DNA from: Janthinobacterium sp. PAMC25594
Lineage (GTDB): Bacteria > Pseudomonadota > Gammaproteobacteria > Burkholderiales > Burkholderiaceae_D
Reading direction: 5' to 3'
NCBI RefSeq assembly: GCF_019443505.1
Contig: NZ_CP080377.1
Coordinates: 1,426,001 to 1,490,000 of the forward strand
Length of the DNA: 64,000 nt
Numbering within the stretch: the first letter of the stretch is position 1; each line of letters opens with the position of its first letter. Position numbers and translations under genes: made by a program. A model generated the notes under the pieces. The model was given only the letters and a program-made list of their open reading frames with translations, was not told the origin of the DNA and searched no databases. This document shows positions 18,908-28,615 of this stretch, in pieces.

Positions 18908-19694
18908 CCTGCTCCAGCGCGGCGAAAGCCGCATGGCCGCGCTGACGGGGGCGCGGCAAGTCCACCCGCACGTCCAGGGTGATCCGCCCCTCCTCGATCA
19001 GCAGCACCCGGTCGGCCAGCGCCACCGCTTCGGCCACATCGTGCGTCACCAGCACGGCCGTGAAACCGCGCGCCAGCCACAGCGACTCGATCAGCTGCTG
19101 CATCTCGATGCGCGTCAGGGCGTCGAGCGCCCCCAGGGGCTCGTCAAGCAGCAGCAATTGCGGTTCGTGCACCAGGGCGCGCGCCAGCGCCACGCGCTGC
19201 TTCTGCCCGCCCGACAGGGCCGCCGGCCAGTCGTCCGCCCGCTCGGCCAGGCCCACCGTCCACAGCGAGGCGGCCGCCGCGCCGACGGAGCGGGGTAGCC
19301 CCAAGGCCACGTTGTCGAGCACCGTTTTCCACGGCAGCAGCCGCGACTCCTGGAACATGATGCGGATGTCGGGCGCGCCCACGCCGCTGCCGATGGCGAC
19401 CCTGCCTTCATCGATGCTTTCCAGCCCCGCGATCGCGCGCAGCAAGGTGCTCTTGCCACAGCCGCTGCGCCCCACGATGGCGACGAATTCTCCCGCTTCC
19501 AGCTGCAGGTCGACGTTGTTCAGCACGGACCGGCTGGTGTAGGATTTACTCAGGTTCGTCAGTTCCAGCGGCACGCCCCTGCGCTGCAAGGGAGCCTGCG
19601 GAGCTACCTTCGCCTGCGGGGGCGCACTGGCCGGGTCGTACTGCACGAAGTGCGACAAAAAATCCGTTTCGATCTGGATGGGGGCGAGCAGCAT
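18852..19694 (-). CDS. ssuB: aliphatic sulfonate ABC transporter ATPase
   Basis: A 280-residue ATPase subunit that powers sulfonate import. Walker A is GRSGCGKST, the signature LSGGQ, Walker [13 protein letters not shown], and the switch His lies in [17 protein letters not shown] ribosome site just upstream makes ATG 19694 the likely start; ATG 19712 touches the ssuC stop but lacks a ribosome site. It is the last gene of the ssuEADCB operon. Roughly 40 residues before the Walker domain are longer than usual. Confidence 0.92.
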   Translation of the reverse strand: MLLAPIQIETDFLSHFVQYDPASAPPQAKVAPQAPLQRRGVPLELTNLSKSYTSRSVLNNVDLQLEAGEFVAIVGRSGCGKSTLLRAIAGLESIDEGRVAIGSGVGAPDIRIMFQESRLLPWKTVLDNVALGLPRSVGAAAASLWTVGLAERADDWPAALSGGQKQRVALARALVHEPQLLLLDEPLGALDALTRIEMQQLIESLWLARGFTAVLVTHDVAEAVALADRVLLIEEGRITLDVRVDLPRPRQRGHAAFAALEQAILSRVLQQQGQMTAPAR

Positions 19695-19711
19695 GGTTTT
19701 TTCTTTCCTCA

Positions 19712-20503
19712 TTATCGGTAGGCGGGATTCCAGCGCAGGCAGTGGCGTTCCAGCCGGCGCGAGAATAAATCGGCCAGCTTGCCCAGCAAGGCGTACAGCA
19801 AAATCCCCACCAGCACCACGTCCGTTTGCAGGAATTCGCGCGCATTCATGGTCATGTAGCCGATGCCGGCCTGCGCCGAGATGGTTTCGGCGACGATCAG
19901 CAGCACCCACACGAGACCCAGCGAAAAGCGCACGCCAACTAAAATGGAGGGCATGGCGGCCGGCAGGATCACGTCGCGGTACAGGGGCCAGCCGGACAAG
20001 CCGTAGCTTTTCGCCATTTCGATCAAGCCCTGGTCGGCCGAGCGGATGCCGTGGAAGGTGTTCAGGTAGACGGGAAAGAACACGCCGACGGCCAGCAGAA
20101 ACAGTTTCGCCGTCTCGTCGATGCCGAACCACAGTATCACCAGCGGGATCAGGGCCAGGGCCGGGATGTTGCGCACCATTTGCAATGTCGTGTCGAGCAG
20201 GGTTTCCGCGTGGCGGAAGCTGCCCGTCAATAGCCCCAGCAGCAAGCCCAGTCCCGCGCCGATGGCGAAACCGAGCGTCGCGCGCCACAAGCTCGTTTTC
20301 AGGTGCAGCCACAATTCGCCCGACGCGGCCAGGTGCCAGAAGGCTTTCGCCACGGCCCACGGCTCGGGCAGGATGCGGCTCGACAGCCAGCCCCACTGCG
20401 CGGCCAGTTGCCAGGCCAGCAGCAGCGCCACGGGCAAGGCCCACGGCGCCAATGCATTGCGCCATGGCGTGCCGGGCGGATGCTTGACGGTGGCCGTCGC
20501 CAT
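19712..20503 (-). CDS. ssuC: aliphatic sulfonate ABC transporter permease
   Basis: A 263-residue inner-membrane permease with about six hydrophobic segments and the binding-protein-dependent transport loop ([27 protein letters not shown]), which contacts the ATPase. It belongs to the SsuC/TauC family. It starts one base after the ssuD stop and ends 17 bases before the chosen ssuB start, so it is tightly packed in the operon. Confidence 0.93.
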   Translation of the reverse strand: MATATVKHPPGTPWRNALAPWALPVALLLAWQLAAQWGWLSSRILPEPWAVAKAFWHLAASGELWLHLKTSLWRATLGFAIGAGLGLLLGLLTGSFRHAETLLDTTLQMVRNIPALALIPLVILWFGIDETAKLFLLAVGVFFPVYLNTFHGIRSADQGLIEMAKSYGLSGWPLYRDVILPAAMPSILVGVRFSLGLVWVLLIVAETISAQAGIGYMTMNAREFLQTDVVLVGILLYALLGKLADLFSRRLERHCLRWNPAYR

Positions 20504-20504
20504 C

Positions 20505-21665
20505 TCAGGCCGCCTTTTTCTGTGGCGCGGCCGGCACGATATTGCTGGCCATGACTTCGCCGAAAGGCCCCGTCAGTGACTGCTCACCCACGGCCTTGCC
20601 CTTGCCCAGCAGCGGGAACACCAGTTCGGCGAAGCGGTACGATTCTTCCAGGTGCGGATAGCCCGAAAAAATGAAGGTGTCGATGCCCAGGTCCGCGTAT
20701 TCCTGCATGCGCGCCACCACGGTCGGACCGTCGCCCACCAGGGCCGTGCCCGCGCCGCCGCGCACCAGGCCCACGCCGGCCCACAGATTCGGCGACACTT
20801 CGAGCTTGTCGCGCCGCCCGCCATGCAGGGCCGCCATCCGTTGCTGGCCCACGGAATCCATCTTGCCGAACGCCGCCTGCGCCTTGGCGATGATGTCGTC
20901 GTCCAGGTGGCTGATCAGTTCATCGGCCGCGCGCCAGGCCGCCTCGTTCGTTTCGCGCACGATCACGTGCAATCGGATGCCAAACCGGACCGTGCGGCCT
21001 TTTTTTGCCGCGCGCGCGCGGATGTCGGCGATTTTCTCGGCGACGGCGGCGGGCGGCTCGCCCCACGTCAGGTAGACGTCCATCTGCTCGGCCGCCAGTT
21101 CATGCGCGGGCTCCGACGAGCCGCCAAAATACAGCGGTGGATACGGTTTCTGCACGGGCGGGTACAGGGTTTTCGCGCCTCTGACCTGGATATGCTTGCC
21201 CTCGAAATCGTAGCCGGCCGCGCCGCCCTCGCCCGCCAGGGTGGCGCGCCACACCTTGATGAATTCATCGGAAATTTCATAGCGCTTGGCGTGGTCGGCA
21301 AACAGGCCGTCCGCTTCCAGCTCGCCCTGGTCGCCGCCCGTGACGATGTTGATCAAGAGACGCCCGTTCGACAGGCGGTCGAAGGTGGACGCCATGCGCA
21401 CGGCCAGGCCCGGCGTGGACAGGCCGGGCCGCACGGCCACGAGGAACTTGAGCTTTTGCGTCACGCTGATCAGCGACGACGCCACCACCCAGGCGTCTTC
21501 GCAGGAGCGGCCCGTGGGCAGCAGCACGCCGTCGTAGCCGAGCGTGTCGGCGGCCACGGCCACCTGGCGCAAATAATCGGCATCGACGGGGCGCGCGCCC
21601 TGCGACGTGCCCAGGTAGCGGCTGTCGCCGTGGGTGGGGATGAACCAGAAGACATTCAATGACAT
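20505..21665 (-). CDS. ssuD: FMNH2-dependent alkanesulfonate monooxygenase
   Basis: A 386-residue class C flavin monooxygenase of the luciferase fold that cleaves alkanesulfonates to the aldehyde and sulfite using O2 and FMNH2. The N-terminus [14 protein letters not shown], the GRSCEDAWV segment and the [10 protein letters not shown] segment are typical of SsuD, and the length matches the family. Reduced flavin would come from SsuE in the same operon. Translation starts at ATG 21665 with AAGGAAA upstream. Confidence 0.95.
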   Translation of the reverse strand: MSLNVFWFIPTHGDSRYLGTSQGARPVDADYLRQVAVAADTLGYDGVLLPTGRSCEDAWVVASSLISVTQKLKFLVAVRPGLSTPGLAVRMASTFDRLSNGRLLINIVTGGDQGELEADGLFADHAKRYEISDEFIKVWRATLAGEGGAAGYDFEGKHIQVRGAKTLYPPVQKPYPPLYFGGSSEPAHELAAEQMDVYLTWGEPPAAVAEKIADIRARAAKKGRTVRFGIRLHVIVRETNEAAWRAADELISHLDDDIIAKAQAAFGKMDSVGQQRMAALHGGRRDKLEVSPNLWAGVGLVRGGAGTALVGDGPTVVARMQEYADLGIDTFIFSGYPHLEESYRFAELVFPLLGKGKAVGEQSLTGPFGEVMASNIVPAAPQKKAA

Positions 21666-21677
21666 GATATTTTTTCC

Positions 21678-22682
21678 TTATTTTGTGCTGGTAGCGAGCT
21701 GGCGCGCCGGCAGCAGCGCGTCCTTGACAACGATCGGTTTCGGAATCAGCTTCAGGCTGGAAAAGGCGTCGGCCACCCTTTGCTGCGAAGCGATGACGTC
21801 AACGGAAACGGGTTTCACGCCATACGCATAGCGCGAGGCGGCCAGCGCCACGACATCCTTGCTCAGCCCAGTCTGCGCCGACAAAATCGTCGCCACTTCG
21901 TCCGGATTGTTGCGGCCCCAGTCATCGACCTTGGCCACTTCTTCGAGCACGATGCGCAGGATCTCGGGATGCTTTTCCGCATACGTGCGCGAGGCCAGGT
22001 AGAACTGGTAGTTCGCCACCAGGCCCTTGCCGTCGGCCAGCACGCGCGCGCCCAGCTGCTTTTCGGCGGCCGCCAGGAACGGGTCCCAGATGGCCCAGGC
22101 GTCCACGCTGCCCCGTTCAAAAGCGGCGCGCGCATCGGCCGGCGGCAGGAAGACGGGCTGGATGTCGGCATACGCGACGCCGGCCTTTTCCAGCGCTTTC
22201 AACAGCAGGTAATGCACGTTCGAGCCCTTGTTCAGGGCGATTTTCTTGCCCTTCAAGTCGGCCAGGGTACGCAGGCCGGAGCCCTTGGGCACGACGATGG
22301 CTTCGCTGGCCGGCGACGCCGGCTCATTGCCGACATACACCAGGTTGGCACCGGCCGCCTGCGCAAAGATCGGCGGCGCTTCGCCCACGGTGCCGAAATC
22401 GATGCTGCCCACGTTCAGGCCTTCGAGCAGCACGGGGCCGGCCGGGAACTCCGTCCATTTCACGCCCACACCCTGTTCGGCCAGGCGTTTTTCCAGGGTG
22501 CCGCGCCCTTTCAGCAGGGTCAGGGTGCCGTATTTCTGATAACCAATACGCACCTGGACCTCCCCCTTGGCCTGCGCCAGCGCCGCGGCCGGCATGCCGG
22601 CCGTCATCACGCCGGCGGCAGCGGCAAACAGCAGGCCCAAAGTGGTACGGCGCGAGAGTCGTTGTGCGTGGCGGTGTGTCAT
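21678..22682 (-). CDS. ssuA: aliphatic sulfonate ABC transporter substrate-binding protein
   Basis: A 334-residue periplasmic binding protein. Its signal peptide contains a twin-Arg-like start (SRRTTLGLLFAAAAG) and ends after ALAQA, near residue 34. The mature part has the SsuA/NrtA fold signatures (RIGYQKYGTLTLLKGRG, GSIDFGTVGEAPPIFAQAA, DAWAIWDPFLAA). It delivers sulfonates to SsuBC. An AAGGAAG ribosome site supports ATG 22682. It sits between ssuE and ssuD. Confidence 0.93.
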   Translation of the reverse strand: MTHRHAQRLSRRTTLGLLFAAAAGVMTAGMPAAALAQAKGEVQVRIGYQKYGTLTLLKGRGTLEKRLAEQGVGVKWTEFPAGPVLLEGLNVGSIDFGTVGEAPPIFAQAAGANLVYVGNEPASPASEAIVVPKGSGLRTLADLKGKKIALNKGSNVHYLLLKALEKAGVAYADIQPVFLPPADARAAFERGSVDAWAIWDPFLAAAEKQLGARVLADGKGLVANYQFYLASRTYAEKHPEILRIVLEEVAKVDDWGRNNPDEVATILSAQTGLSKDVVALAASRYAYGVKPVSVDVIASQQRVADAFSSLKLIPKPIVVKDALLPARQLATSTK

Positions 22683-22713
22683 GGTGCTTCCTTGGTTGGT
22701 AAGTAACAAATAA

Positions 22714-23334
22714 TCAGGCGGCTTGAAACTGGGGAGCGTAAGGCTGGTCTTGCAGCGAACGCACGGGATGCGGGACCTCCGCTGGCGCGGGCGGACGCCG
22801 GCCCTGCAGCACGAACAGGCCGGTAGACAGCTCCTCGATGCCGGCCTGCACGCGTTCGGCAATCGGCGCGTCCAGGCTCAGGCCCCGCTCTTCGTGCCAG
22901 GCCAGCTGCTGCGCATTGACGTAAATGCTGGTGAACACCTGCTTGGCGCCCAGCGCATGCAGCACGGGGCGCAGCGCATAGTCGAGCGCCAGGGTGTGGG
23001 CATGGCCGCCGCCCGTGGCCAGCGGCAGCACCAGCTTGCCGGCCAGGCCATCTTGCGGCAGCAGGTCGAGGAAGGCTTTCAGCAGCCCTGTATACGACGC
23101 CTTGTAGATGGGCGTGGCGATCACGATGGCATCGGCGTCGGCCACGGCGCGCACGGCGCGGGCAATCGCCACGTCGTCGTAGTCGGCCAGCAGCAAGGCA
23201 CGCGCCGGCAGGTCGCGCACATGCAGCCTGGCGTAGCTGTGGCCCTGCAGCGCCAGCTGCTCGCCGATATGCAGCAGCAGGCGACTGGAACTCGATGGGA
23301 GTTGCGGGCTACCGCCCAATAACAAGATGCTCAT
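22714..23334 (-). CDS. ssuE: NADPH-dependent FMN reductase of the sulfonate system
   Basis: A 206-residue flavodoxin-like FMN reductase that supplies FMNH2 to SsuD and probably to the flavin monooxygenases across the divergent promoter. The N-terminal phosphate-binding stretch LLGGSPQLPSSSSRLL and the IVIATPIYKASYTGLLKAFLDLLP segment are family hallmarks. The C-terminal 25 residues extend beyond the usual length. It is the first gene of ssuEADCB, and the intergenic region upstream carries two palindromic sites (23433-23453 and 23491-23511). Confidence 0.93.
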   Translation of the reverse strand: MSILLLGGSPQLPSSSSRLLLHIGEQLALQGHSYARLHVRDLPARALLLADYDDVAIARAVRAVADADAIVIATPIYKASYTGLLKAFLDLLPQDGLAGKLVLPLATGGGHAHTLALDYALRPVLHALGAKQVFTSIYVNAQQLAWHEERGLSLDAPIAERVQAGIEELSTGLFVLQGRRPPAPAEVPHPVRSLQDQPYAPQFQAA

Positions 23335-23432
23335 GTGATGCCCGTCCCTGTAGGTGGTCGAAAGTGGCGTTGCTCGGATGCTTGCAGCCTATCGCCATCA
23401 GCCGCCCGGCAAAACGAATGCTTTCGCGCTTC

Positions 23433-23453
23433 GATATGCGTTTTTTGACTATC
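23433..23453. promoter_or_regulatory. LysR-type (CysB/SsuR-like) binding-site candidate, ssu divergent region
   Basis: The site reads GATATGCG, five T, then TGACTATC: an 8-5-8 imperfect inverted repeat. The left half matches the half-sites of the perfect palindrome before the serine acetyltransferase gene. It lies 99 bases upstream of ssuE and on the other side faces the DszC-like gene. The shared motif at two sulfur genes suggests a sulfur-limitation regulator. Confidence 0.45.
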
Positions 23454-23490
23454 CGGGGCTGACGCCCCGCAAGCGAAGGCGCTCCTCCCC

Positions 23491-23511
23491 ACATGGCTTT
23501 TTTCGCATATC
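23491..23511. promoter_or_regulatory. second LysR-type half-site in the ssu divergent region
   Basis: A good right half CGCATATC follows a T run; the matching left half (ACATGGCT) is poor. It sits 58 bases after the first site (start to start), 78 bases before the DszC-like start codon. It is supported mainly by similarity to the palindrome at 29724-29744. Confidence 0.35.
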
Positions 23512-23588
23512 CATGCGCGGTTTTCTTCGTGTACGGCACGCGCCTGGCGGTGCAATATCGGCCTCATCGTCTTTCTGGAATGTCACTC

Positions 23589-24803
23589 ATGTCTAGCGCT
23601 TTACTCCATGCCACCCTTCCCCTGTCGCCCGTGCCGGAACCCTTGCAGGACGCCATCCGCATCGCCACCTCGCTGGCCGCGCGCCTGGCCGAAACGGCGA
23701 ATGCCCGCGACCAGGCCGGCGGCCATGCGGCGCAGGAGCGTGAATGGCTGCGCGAGTCGGGTCTGCTGACCTTGTCGATCCCCGTGGAATTCGGCGGCCA
23801 GGGCGCTTCGTGGCCCCTCGTGTACCAGGTGATCCGCATCCTGGCGCGCGCCGACAGCGCGCTGGCGCATGTCTTCGGCTTCCACCATCTGCAGCTGGCC
23901 GGCCTGCAGCTGTATGGCAGCGCGCAGCAGCAGCGCCGCCTGCTCACCCTGACCGTCGACGAGCGCCTGTTCTGGGGCAATGCCTTGAACCCCCTCGACA
24001 AACGGGTCACGGCCAGCGACACCAACAGTGGCTTTATCCTCGACGGCATCAAGAGCTTTTCTTCCGGCTCGGTCGGTTCCGACTGGCTGACCGTCTCCGC
24101 CTGGCACGCACCCACGCAGACGGCGCTGATCGCCGCCCTGCCGACGCGCCAGGATGGCGTGACCGTGCAGGCGGACTGGGACGCCTTCGGCCAGCGCCAG
24201 ACGGACAGCGGCAATGTGCATTTCCAGGCGGTCGCCCTGCCCCACGCGCTGGTGCTGCAGGCGCCCGCGCAGGCCGCCACGCCGCAAGCGACCGTGCGCT
24301 CGCAGATCGCGCAGCTGATCATGGCCAATTTATACCTGGGCATCGCCGAAGGCGCGTTCGAGGCGGCGCGCCGCTACACCAACGAGCAGGCGAAAGCCTG
24401 GTTTGCCTCGGGCGTGGCCAGGGCAACGGACGACCCTTTGGTGCAGCACCGCTACGGCCAGCTGTGGCTTTTGCTGCGCCCCGCGCAAGTGCTGGCTGAC
24501 GGCGCGGCGCAGGAACTGGAAAAGGTGTTCCGCAAGGGCGCGCTGGTGACGGCGCGCGAACGGGGCTTGCTGGCCGTGGCCGTGGCCGAAGCCAAATGCC
24601 TGGCGCACAAGGCGGGACTGGAGATCAGCAGCCAGATGTTCGAGCTGACGGGCGCCCGCTCCACCTCGGCCCAGTACGGCTTCGACCGCTACTGGCGCAA
24701 CGTGCGCGTGCATACCCTGCACGACCCCATCGACTACAAGCTGCGCGACCTGGGACGCTTTGCCTTGACAGGCACGGTGCCCGAACCGACGGCATATTCA
24801 TAA
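23589..24803 (+). CDS. acyl-CoA-dehydrogenase-fold flavin monooxygenase (DszC/SfnB-like)
   Basis: A 404-residue flavoenzyme of the acyl-CoA dehydrogenase fold. Segments such as REWLRESGLLTLSIPVEFGGQG near residue 42 and GNALNPLDKRV near 130 resemble the DszC/SfnB group, which oxygenates organosulfur compounds with reduced flavin. The catalytic base of true acyl-CoA dehydrogenases is not evident. I chose ATG 23589; ATG 23580 is in frame. It is divergent from ssuE and is followed by a binding protein and a DszA/NtaA-like enzyme in an operon, so a role in organosulfur use is likely. Confidence 0.8.
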   Translation: MSSALLHATLPLSPVPEPLQDAIRIATSLAARLAETANARDQAGGHAAQEREWLRESGLLTLSIPVEFGGQGASWPLVYQVIRILARADSALAHVFGFHHLQLAGLQLYGSAQQQRRLLTLTVDERLFWGNALNPLDKRVTASDTNSGFILDGIKSFSSGSVGSDWLTVSAWHAPTQTALIAALPTRQDGVTVQADWDAFGQRQTDSGNVHFQAVALPHALVLQAPAQAATPQATVRSQIAQLIMANLYLGIAEGAFEAARRYTNEQAKAWFASGVARATDDPLVQHRYGQLWLLLRPAQVLADGAAQELEKVFRKGALVTARERGLLAVAVAEAKCLAHKAGLEISSQMFELTGARSTSAQYGFDRYWRNVRVHTLHDPIDYKLRDLGRFALTGTVPEPTAYS

Positions 24804-24824
24804 TTCACTCACCAAGGAGCCCGC

Positions 24825-25652
24825 ATGACCATCGCCCGCCGCAGCATCCTCCTCAGCGCCCTGACCCTGGCCTTGACGGCCAGCTTCGCCCACGCCAAGG
24901 ACCCGAAAGAGATCACCATCGGCACCAGCGCCGGGCCGTACGCGGACCAGATCAAGCTGGGCATCAAGCCGATACTGGAAAAGCAGGGCTACAAGGTCAG
25001 GCTGGTGGAATTCAATGACTACATCCAGCCGAACTTCGCGCTGGCCGAGGGTTCGCTGGACGCCAACGTATTCCAGCACATCGTCTACCTGAAGAAATTC
25101 GCGCTGGAGCACAAGCTGGCCCTGACGGACCTGATCACGATCCCCACGGCGCCGATCGCCATCTACAGCAAGAAGCACAAGACCCTGGACGACGTGAAGG
25201 AAGGCACGACGGTGGGCTTGCCGAACGATCCGACCAACCAGGCGCGCGCGCTGGTGCTGCTCGACCAGCTGGGATGGATCAAGCTGCGCGCCAGCTTCGA
25301 CCCCGTGCGCGCGTCGGAAAAGGATATCGCCGTCAACACGAAGAAAATCAAGCTGCTGCCGCTGGAAGCGGCGCAGCTGCCACGCTCGCTGGGCGACACC
25401 GACTACTCCTTCATCAACGGCAATTACGCGCTGGCGTCGGGGCTGAAACTGACGGAGGCGCTGGTGGCCGAGAAAATCTCGCCCAACTACATCAACCTGG
25501 TGGCCATCCGCACGGCCGACAAGGACAAGCAGTTCGCCAAGGACCTGGCGGCCGCCTACCGCTCGCGCGAATTCCTCGACATCACGAATAAACACTTTGC
25601 CGGCTACTCGAAACCCGATTACCAGCAAGCCTTGCAAACAGCAGCCAAATAA
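24825..25652 (+). CDS. MetQ/NlpA-family periplasmic binding protein (orphan)
   Basis: A 275-residue binding protein with a Sec signal ending FAHA near residue 25. There is no lipobox Cys, unlike typical MetQ. The mature part has family signatures (ITIGTSAGPYADQI, ALAEGSLDANVFQHIVYL, VGLPNDPTNQARALVLL). The ligand may be methionine or an oxidised sulfur compound. No ATPase or permease gene lies beside it. It sits 21 bases after the DszC-like gene (AAGGAG ribosome site) and 3 bases before the next monooxygenase, which ties it to their substrate. Confidence 0.85.
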   Translation: MTIARRSILLSALTLALTASFAHAKDPKEITIGTSAGPYADQIKLGIKPILEKQGYKVRLVEFNDYIQPNFALAEGSLDANVFQHIVYLKKFALEHKLALTDLITIPTAPIAIYSKKHKTLDDVKEGTTVGLPNDPTNQARALVLLDQLGWIKLRASFDPVRASEKDIAVNTKKIKLLPLEAAQLPRSLGDTDYSFINGNYALASGLKLTEALVAEKISPNYINLVAIRTADKDKQFAKDLAAAYRSREFLDITNKHFAGYSKPDYQQALQTAAK

Positions 25653-25655
25653 GCC

Positions 25656-27047
25656 ATGGCCAAGACGATACGCTTCAACGCCTTCCAGATGAATACCGTC
25701 GGCCACCAGTCGCCGGGACTGTGGACGCATGCGCGCGACCGCAGCCACCGCTATACCGACCCCGAACACTGGACGGAACTGGCGCGGCTGCTGGAAGCGG
25801 GCCTGTTCGACGCGGTCTTCCTGGCCGACGTGCTGGGCGTGTATGACGTGTACCGGGGCAGCCTCGATGCGGCCCTGGAACACGGCGTGCAGGTGCCGCT
25901 GAACGACCCGCTGGCCCTCGTGCCCATCATGGCGCAGGCCACCACGCACCTGGGTTTCGGCGTCACCTGCGCCCTCACCTACGAGCATCCGTACACGTTC
26001 GCGCGGCGCATTTCCACCCTCGACCACCTGACGGGAGGGCGCATCGGCTGGAATATCGTCACCGGCTATTTAGACAGCGCCGCGCGCAACCTGGGCCTGA
26101 GCCAGCAGCTGGGCCACGACGAACGCTACGACCTGGCCGACGAATACCTCGACGTCGTCTACAAGCTGTGGGAAAAGAGCTGGGACGACGATGCCGTCGT
26201 CAACGACAAGGCGCGCGGCATCTACGCCGATCCGGCCAAGGTACATCCGATCAACCATGCCGGGCGCCACTACCAGGTGCCCGGCATCCATTTGTGCGAG
26301 CCGTCGCCGCAGCGCACGCCCCTGCTGTACCAGGCGGGCACCTCGCCACGCGGCACGCGCTTCGCGGCGCGCCACGCGGAAGCGACATTTGTCAGTGGCC
26401 CCAGCAAGACGGTAGTGAAACGCTATGCCGACGACCTGCGCGCCGCCGTGCGGCAAAGCGGACGCGATGGCGATGCGCTGCTGATCTACGCGCAGGCGCT
26501 GGTCATCACGGGCGCCACGGAAGCAGAGGCGCGCGCCAAGCACGCCGACTACCTGCGCCACGTGAATATCGAGGCGGCGCTGGTGCTGCTGTCTGGCTGG
26601 ACGGGCGTCGATTTCAGCCGCTACCCGCTCGACGCCACCATCGACTACATCGATTCGTCGGCCGGCCGCTCGGCGCTGGCCTCGTTCAGCCAGGCCGACC
26701 CGGACCGCACGTGGACGGTGCGCGAGGCCGCCGAATACATCGGCCTGGGCGGGCGCGGCCCGGTGCTGGTGGGCGATGCGCGCCAGGTGGCCGACCAGCT
26801 GGAAAGCTGGCTGGACGAGACGGGCATCGACGGCTTCAATCTGGCCTTCGCCGTGGCGCAAGACAGCATGGCCGACGTGGTGACCCACATCGTGCCGGAA
26901 CTGCAGCGGCGCGGCCGCTATCGCACCCGTTACGAGGAAGGCACCCTGCGCCACAAGGTCTTCGGCCAAGGCCCGCGCCTGCCCGCCGACCACGCGGGAC
27001 GCCAGGTCAGCATCGCGCCCGGCAGCGCCACCTTGGCTGCGGCCTGA
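25656..27047 (+). CDS. FMNH2-dependent monooxygenase, NtaA/SnaA/DszA family
   Basis: A 463-residue luciferase-like monooxygenase. The N-terminal segment (FNAFQMNTVGHQSPGLW), LADVLGVYDVY, and GWNIVTGYLDSAARNLG are typical of the NtaA/SnaA/DszA group, which oxidises nitrilotriacetate or sulfones with FMNH2. The sulfur context favours a sulfone or sulfonate-like substrate. It lies 3 bases after the MetQ-like gene. SsuE across the promoter is a plausible flavin reductase for it. Confidence 0.87.
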   Translation: MAKTIRFNAFQMNTVGHQSPGLWTHARDRSHRYTDPEHWTELARLLEAGLFDAVFLADVLGVYDVYRGSLDAALEHGVQVPLNDPLALVPIMAQATTHLGFGVTCALTYEHPYTFARRISTLDHLTGGRIGWNIVTGYLDSAARNLGLSQQLGHDERYDLADEYLDVVYKLWEKSWDDDAVVNDKARGIYADPAKVHPINHAGRHYQVPGIHLCEPSPQRTPLLYQAGTSPRGTRFAARHAEATFVSGPSKTVVKRYADDLRAAVRQSGRDGDALLIYAQALVITGATEAEARAKHADYLRHVNIEAALVLLSGWTGVDFSRYPLDATIDYIDSSAGRSALASFSQADPDRTWTVREAAEYIGLGGRGPVLVGDARQVADQLESWLDETGIDGFNLAFAVAQDSMADVVTHIVPELQRRGRYRTRYEEGTLRHKVFGQGPRLPADHAGRQVSIAPGSATLAAA

Positions 27048-27147
27048 ATATCCGCTTCGCCAGCAGCTATGCATGCAAGGATGCGTTTGCGTCCAGCCCC
27101 GTTCCGTGTCAGCATACGCCACCTTGGCAACACGGATAAGGATTGCA

Positions 27148-28047
27148 ATGCCCCTCACTCTTACACGCGCGCTGGCACTGGCGCTGCTGGCAGGCCATGG
27201 CTGCCTGGCATTGGCGCAGGCGCCAGCCACGCCGCCGACGCCGGGCTGCGACGTCTGCGCCACCTGGAATGCGGACCAGGCGCCGTTCCGCATCTTCGGC
27301 AATACCTATTATGTGGGCGTGAAAGGCCTCAGTTCCGTGCTCATCACGTCGCCGCAGGGCCACGTGCTGATCGACGGCGGCTTGCCGGAATCGGCGCCCA
27401 AGATCATCGCCAATATCGCCACCCTGGGCTTGCGCATCGAGGACGTCAAGCTGATACTCAATTCGCACGGCCACATCGACCATGCGGGCGGCCTGGCCGA
27501 ACTGCAGCGGCGCAGCAATGCGCTGGTGGCCGCCAGCCCGTCGGCGGCGCTGGACCTGGCGTCGGGCGAAGTGGGGCCGGACGATCCGCAATACCACGCG
27601 CTGCCCAAGTACCCGCCCGTGAAGGACATGCGTTTGGCGCGCGACGGCGGCCAGTTCAATGTCGGCCCCATCAAACTGACGGCGCACGCCACGCCGGGCC
27701 ACACGCCCGGAGGCCTGAGCTGGACGTGGCAATCGTGCGACGGCCCCCGCTGCCTGAACATGGTGTACGCGGACAGCCTCAACGCCGTCTCGCGCCCCGG
27801 CTTCAAGTTCAGCGCCAGCAGCGAGTATCCGAACGCCCTGGCGGATTTGCGCCACAGCTTCGAGACCCTGGAAAAACTGCCCTGCGACGTACTCGTTTCG
27901 GCGCATCCGGAAGCGTCGCAATTGTGGGAGCGGCTGGAAGCGAGCGCCACGGCCGGCAGCGACGCCTTTGTCGACCCGCAGGCCTGCCACGCCTATGTGG
28001 CGGCGGCGCGCACCTTGCTTGAGGCGCGGCTGGAGCAGGAGCGGTAG
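27148..28047 (+). CDS. subclass B3 metallo-beta-lactamase (THIN-B type)
   Basis: A 299-residue exported zinc enzyme expected to hydrolyse beta-lactams including carbapenems. The signal peptide ends near ALAQA, residue 25. The full B3 zinc set is visible: HGHIDH gives His107, His109, Asp111 and His112; His185 lies in GHTPGG; His253 lies in SAHPE. AAGGA sits 5 bases before ATG 27148, so the upstream in-frame start is not needed. THIN-B is a chromosomal B3 enzyme described from Janthinobacterium lividum; identity with it is inferred from family and host. No regulator or mobile element adjoins it. Confidence 0.92.
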   Translation: MPLTLTRALALALLAGHGCLALAQAPATPPTPGCDVCATWNADQAPFRIFGNTYYVGVKGLSSVLITSPQGHVLIDGGLPESAPKIIANIATLGLRIEDVKLILNSHGHIDHAGGLAELQRRSNALVAASPSAALDLASGEVGPDDPQYHALPKYPPVKDMRLARDGGQFNVGPIKLTAHATPGHTPGGLSWTWQSCDGPRCLNMVYADSLNAVSRPGFKFSASSEYPNALADLRHSFETLEKLPCDVLVSAHPEASQLWERLEASATAGSDAFVDPQACHAYVAAARTLLEARLEQER

Positions 28048-28120
28048 GCTTGTCAACCGTGCACGCTGGCGTGGCGCCGATCTGCTACGCTGGCGGCTAT
28101 CACTTTAACCAGGAAATGCC

Positions 28121-28600
28121 ATGTTCACATTCGCCAGACTGATTCCCCTCGCCGCCATCGTCGCCATCACCGCCGGCTGTGCGCAAACGCCAGTGCGCAG
28201 CGACGCCGCCGCCGCCGCGCCAGGCGCCACCTCGCCCGCCAAGCCGGCGCCCAAACTGACGGGCACGCAGTGGAAGCTGAAGGAATTGAAGGGCAAGCAA
28301 GTGGTGCGCAAGGCGCCCGAGCAGCGCGACGTGACCCTGCTGCTGGCCGAAGGCCGCGCCAGTGGCCATAGCGGTTGCAACCAGATGATGGGCGGCTACA
28401 CCAGCGATGGCGTCAGCACCCTGAACTTTGCGCAGATGGCCGGCACCATGATGATGTGCCAGCCGCAGGACATGGACCTCGAACGCGAGCTCCTGACCAC
28501 CCTGGGCGAAGTCAATGGCTACCGCTACGCCGACCAGGAATTGCTGCTGCTGAAGGATGGCGTGCCCGTGGCGCGCTATGAAGCGCTGACGGTGAAGTAA
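28121..28600 (+). CDS. META-domain (HslJ-like) lipoprotein, second copy
   Basis: A 159-residue lipoprotein with the lipobox ITAGC (Cys near residue 20), an Ala/Pro-rich linker to about residue 44, then a META domain. The signatures GTQWKLKELKG, SGHSGCNQMMGGYTS and MMCQPQDMDLE match the product at 17662, so the two are paralogues. It lies 73 bases after the beta-lactamase and is followed by a strong hairpin. Confidence 0.85.
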   Translation: MFTFARLIPLAAIVAITAGCAQTPVRSDAAAAAPGATSPAKPAPKLTGTQWKLKELKGKQVVRKAPEQRDVTLLLAEGRASGHSGCNQMMGGYTSDGVSTLNFAQMAGTMMMCQPQDMDLERELLTTLGEVNGYRYADQELLLLKDGVPVARYEALTVK

Positions 28601-28615
28601 TCCCAACCGCAAATA

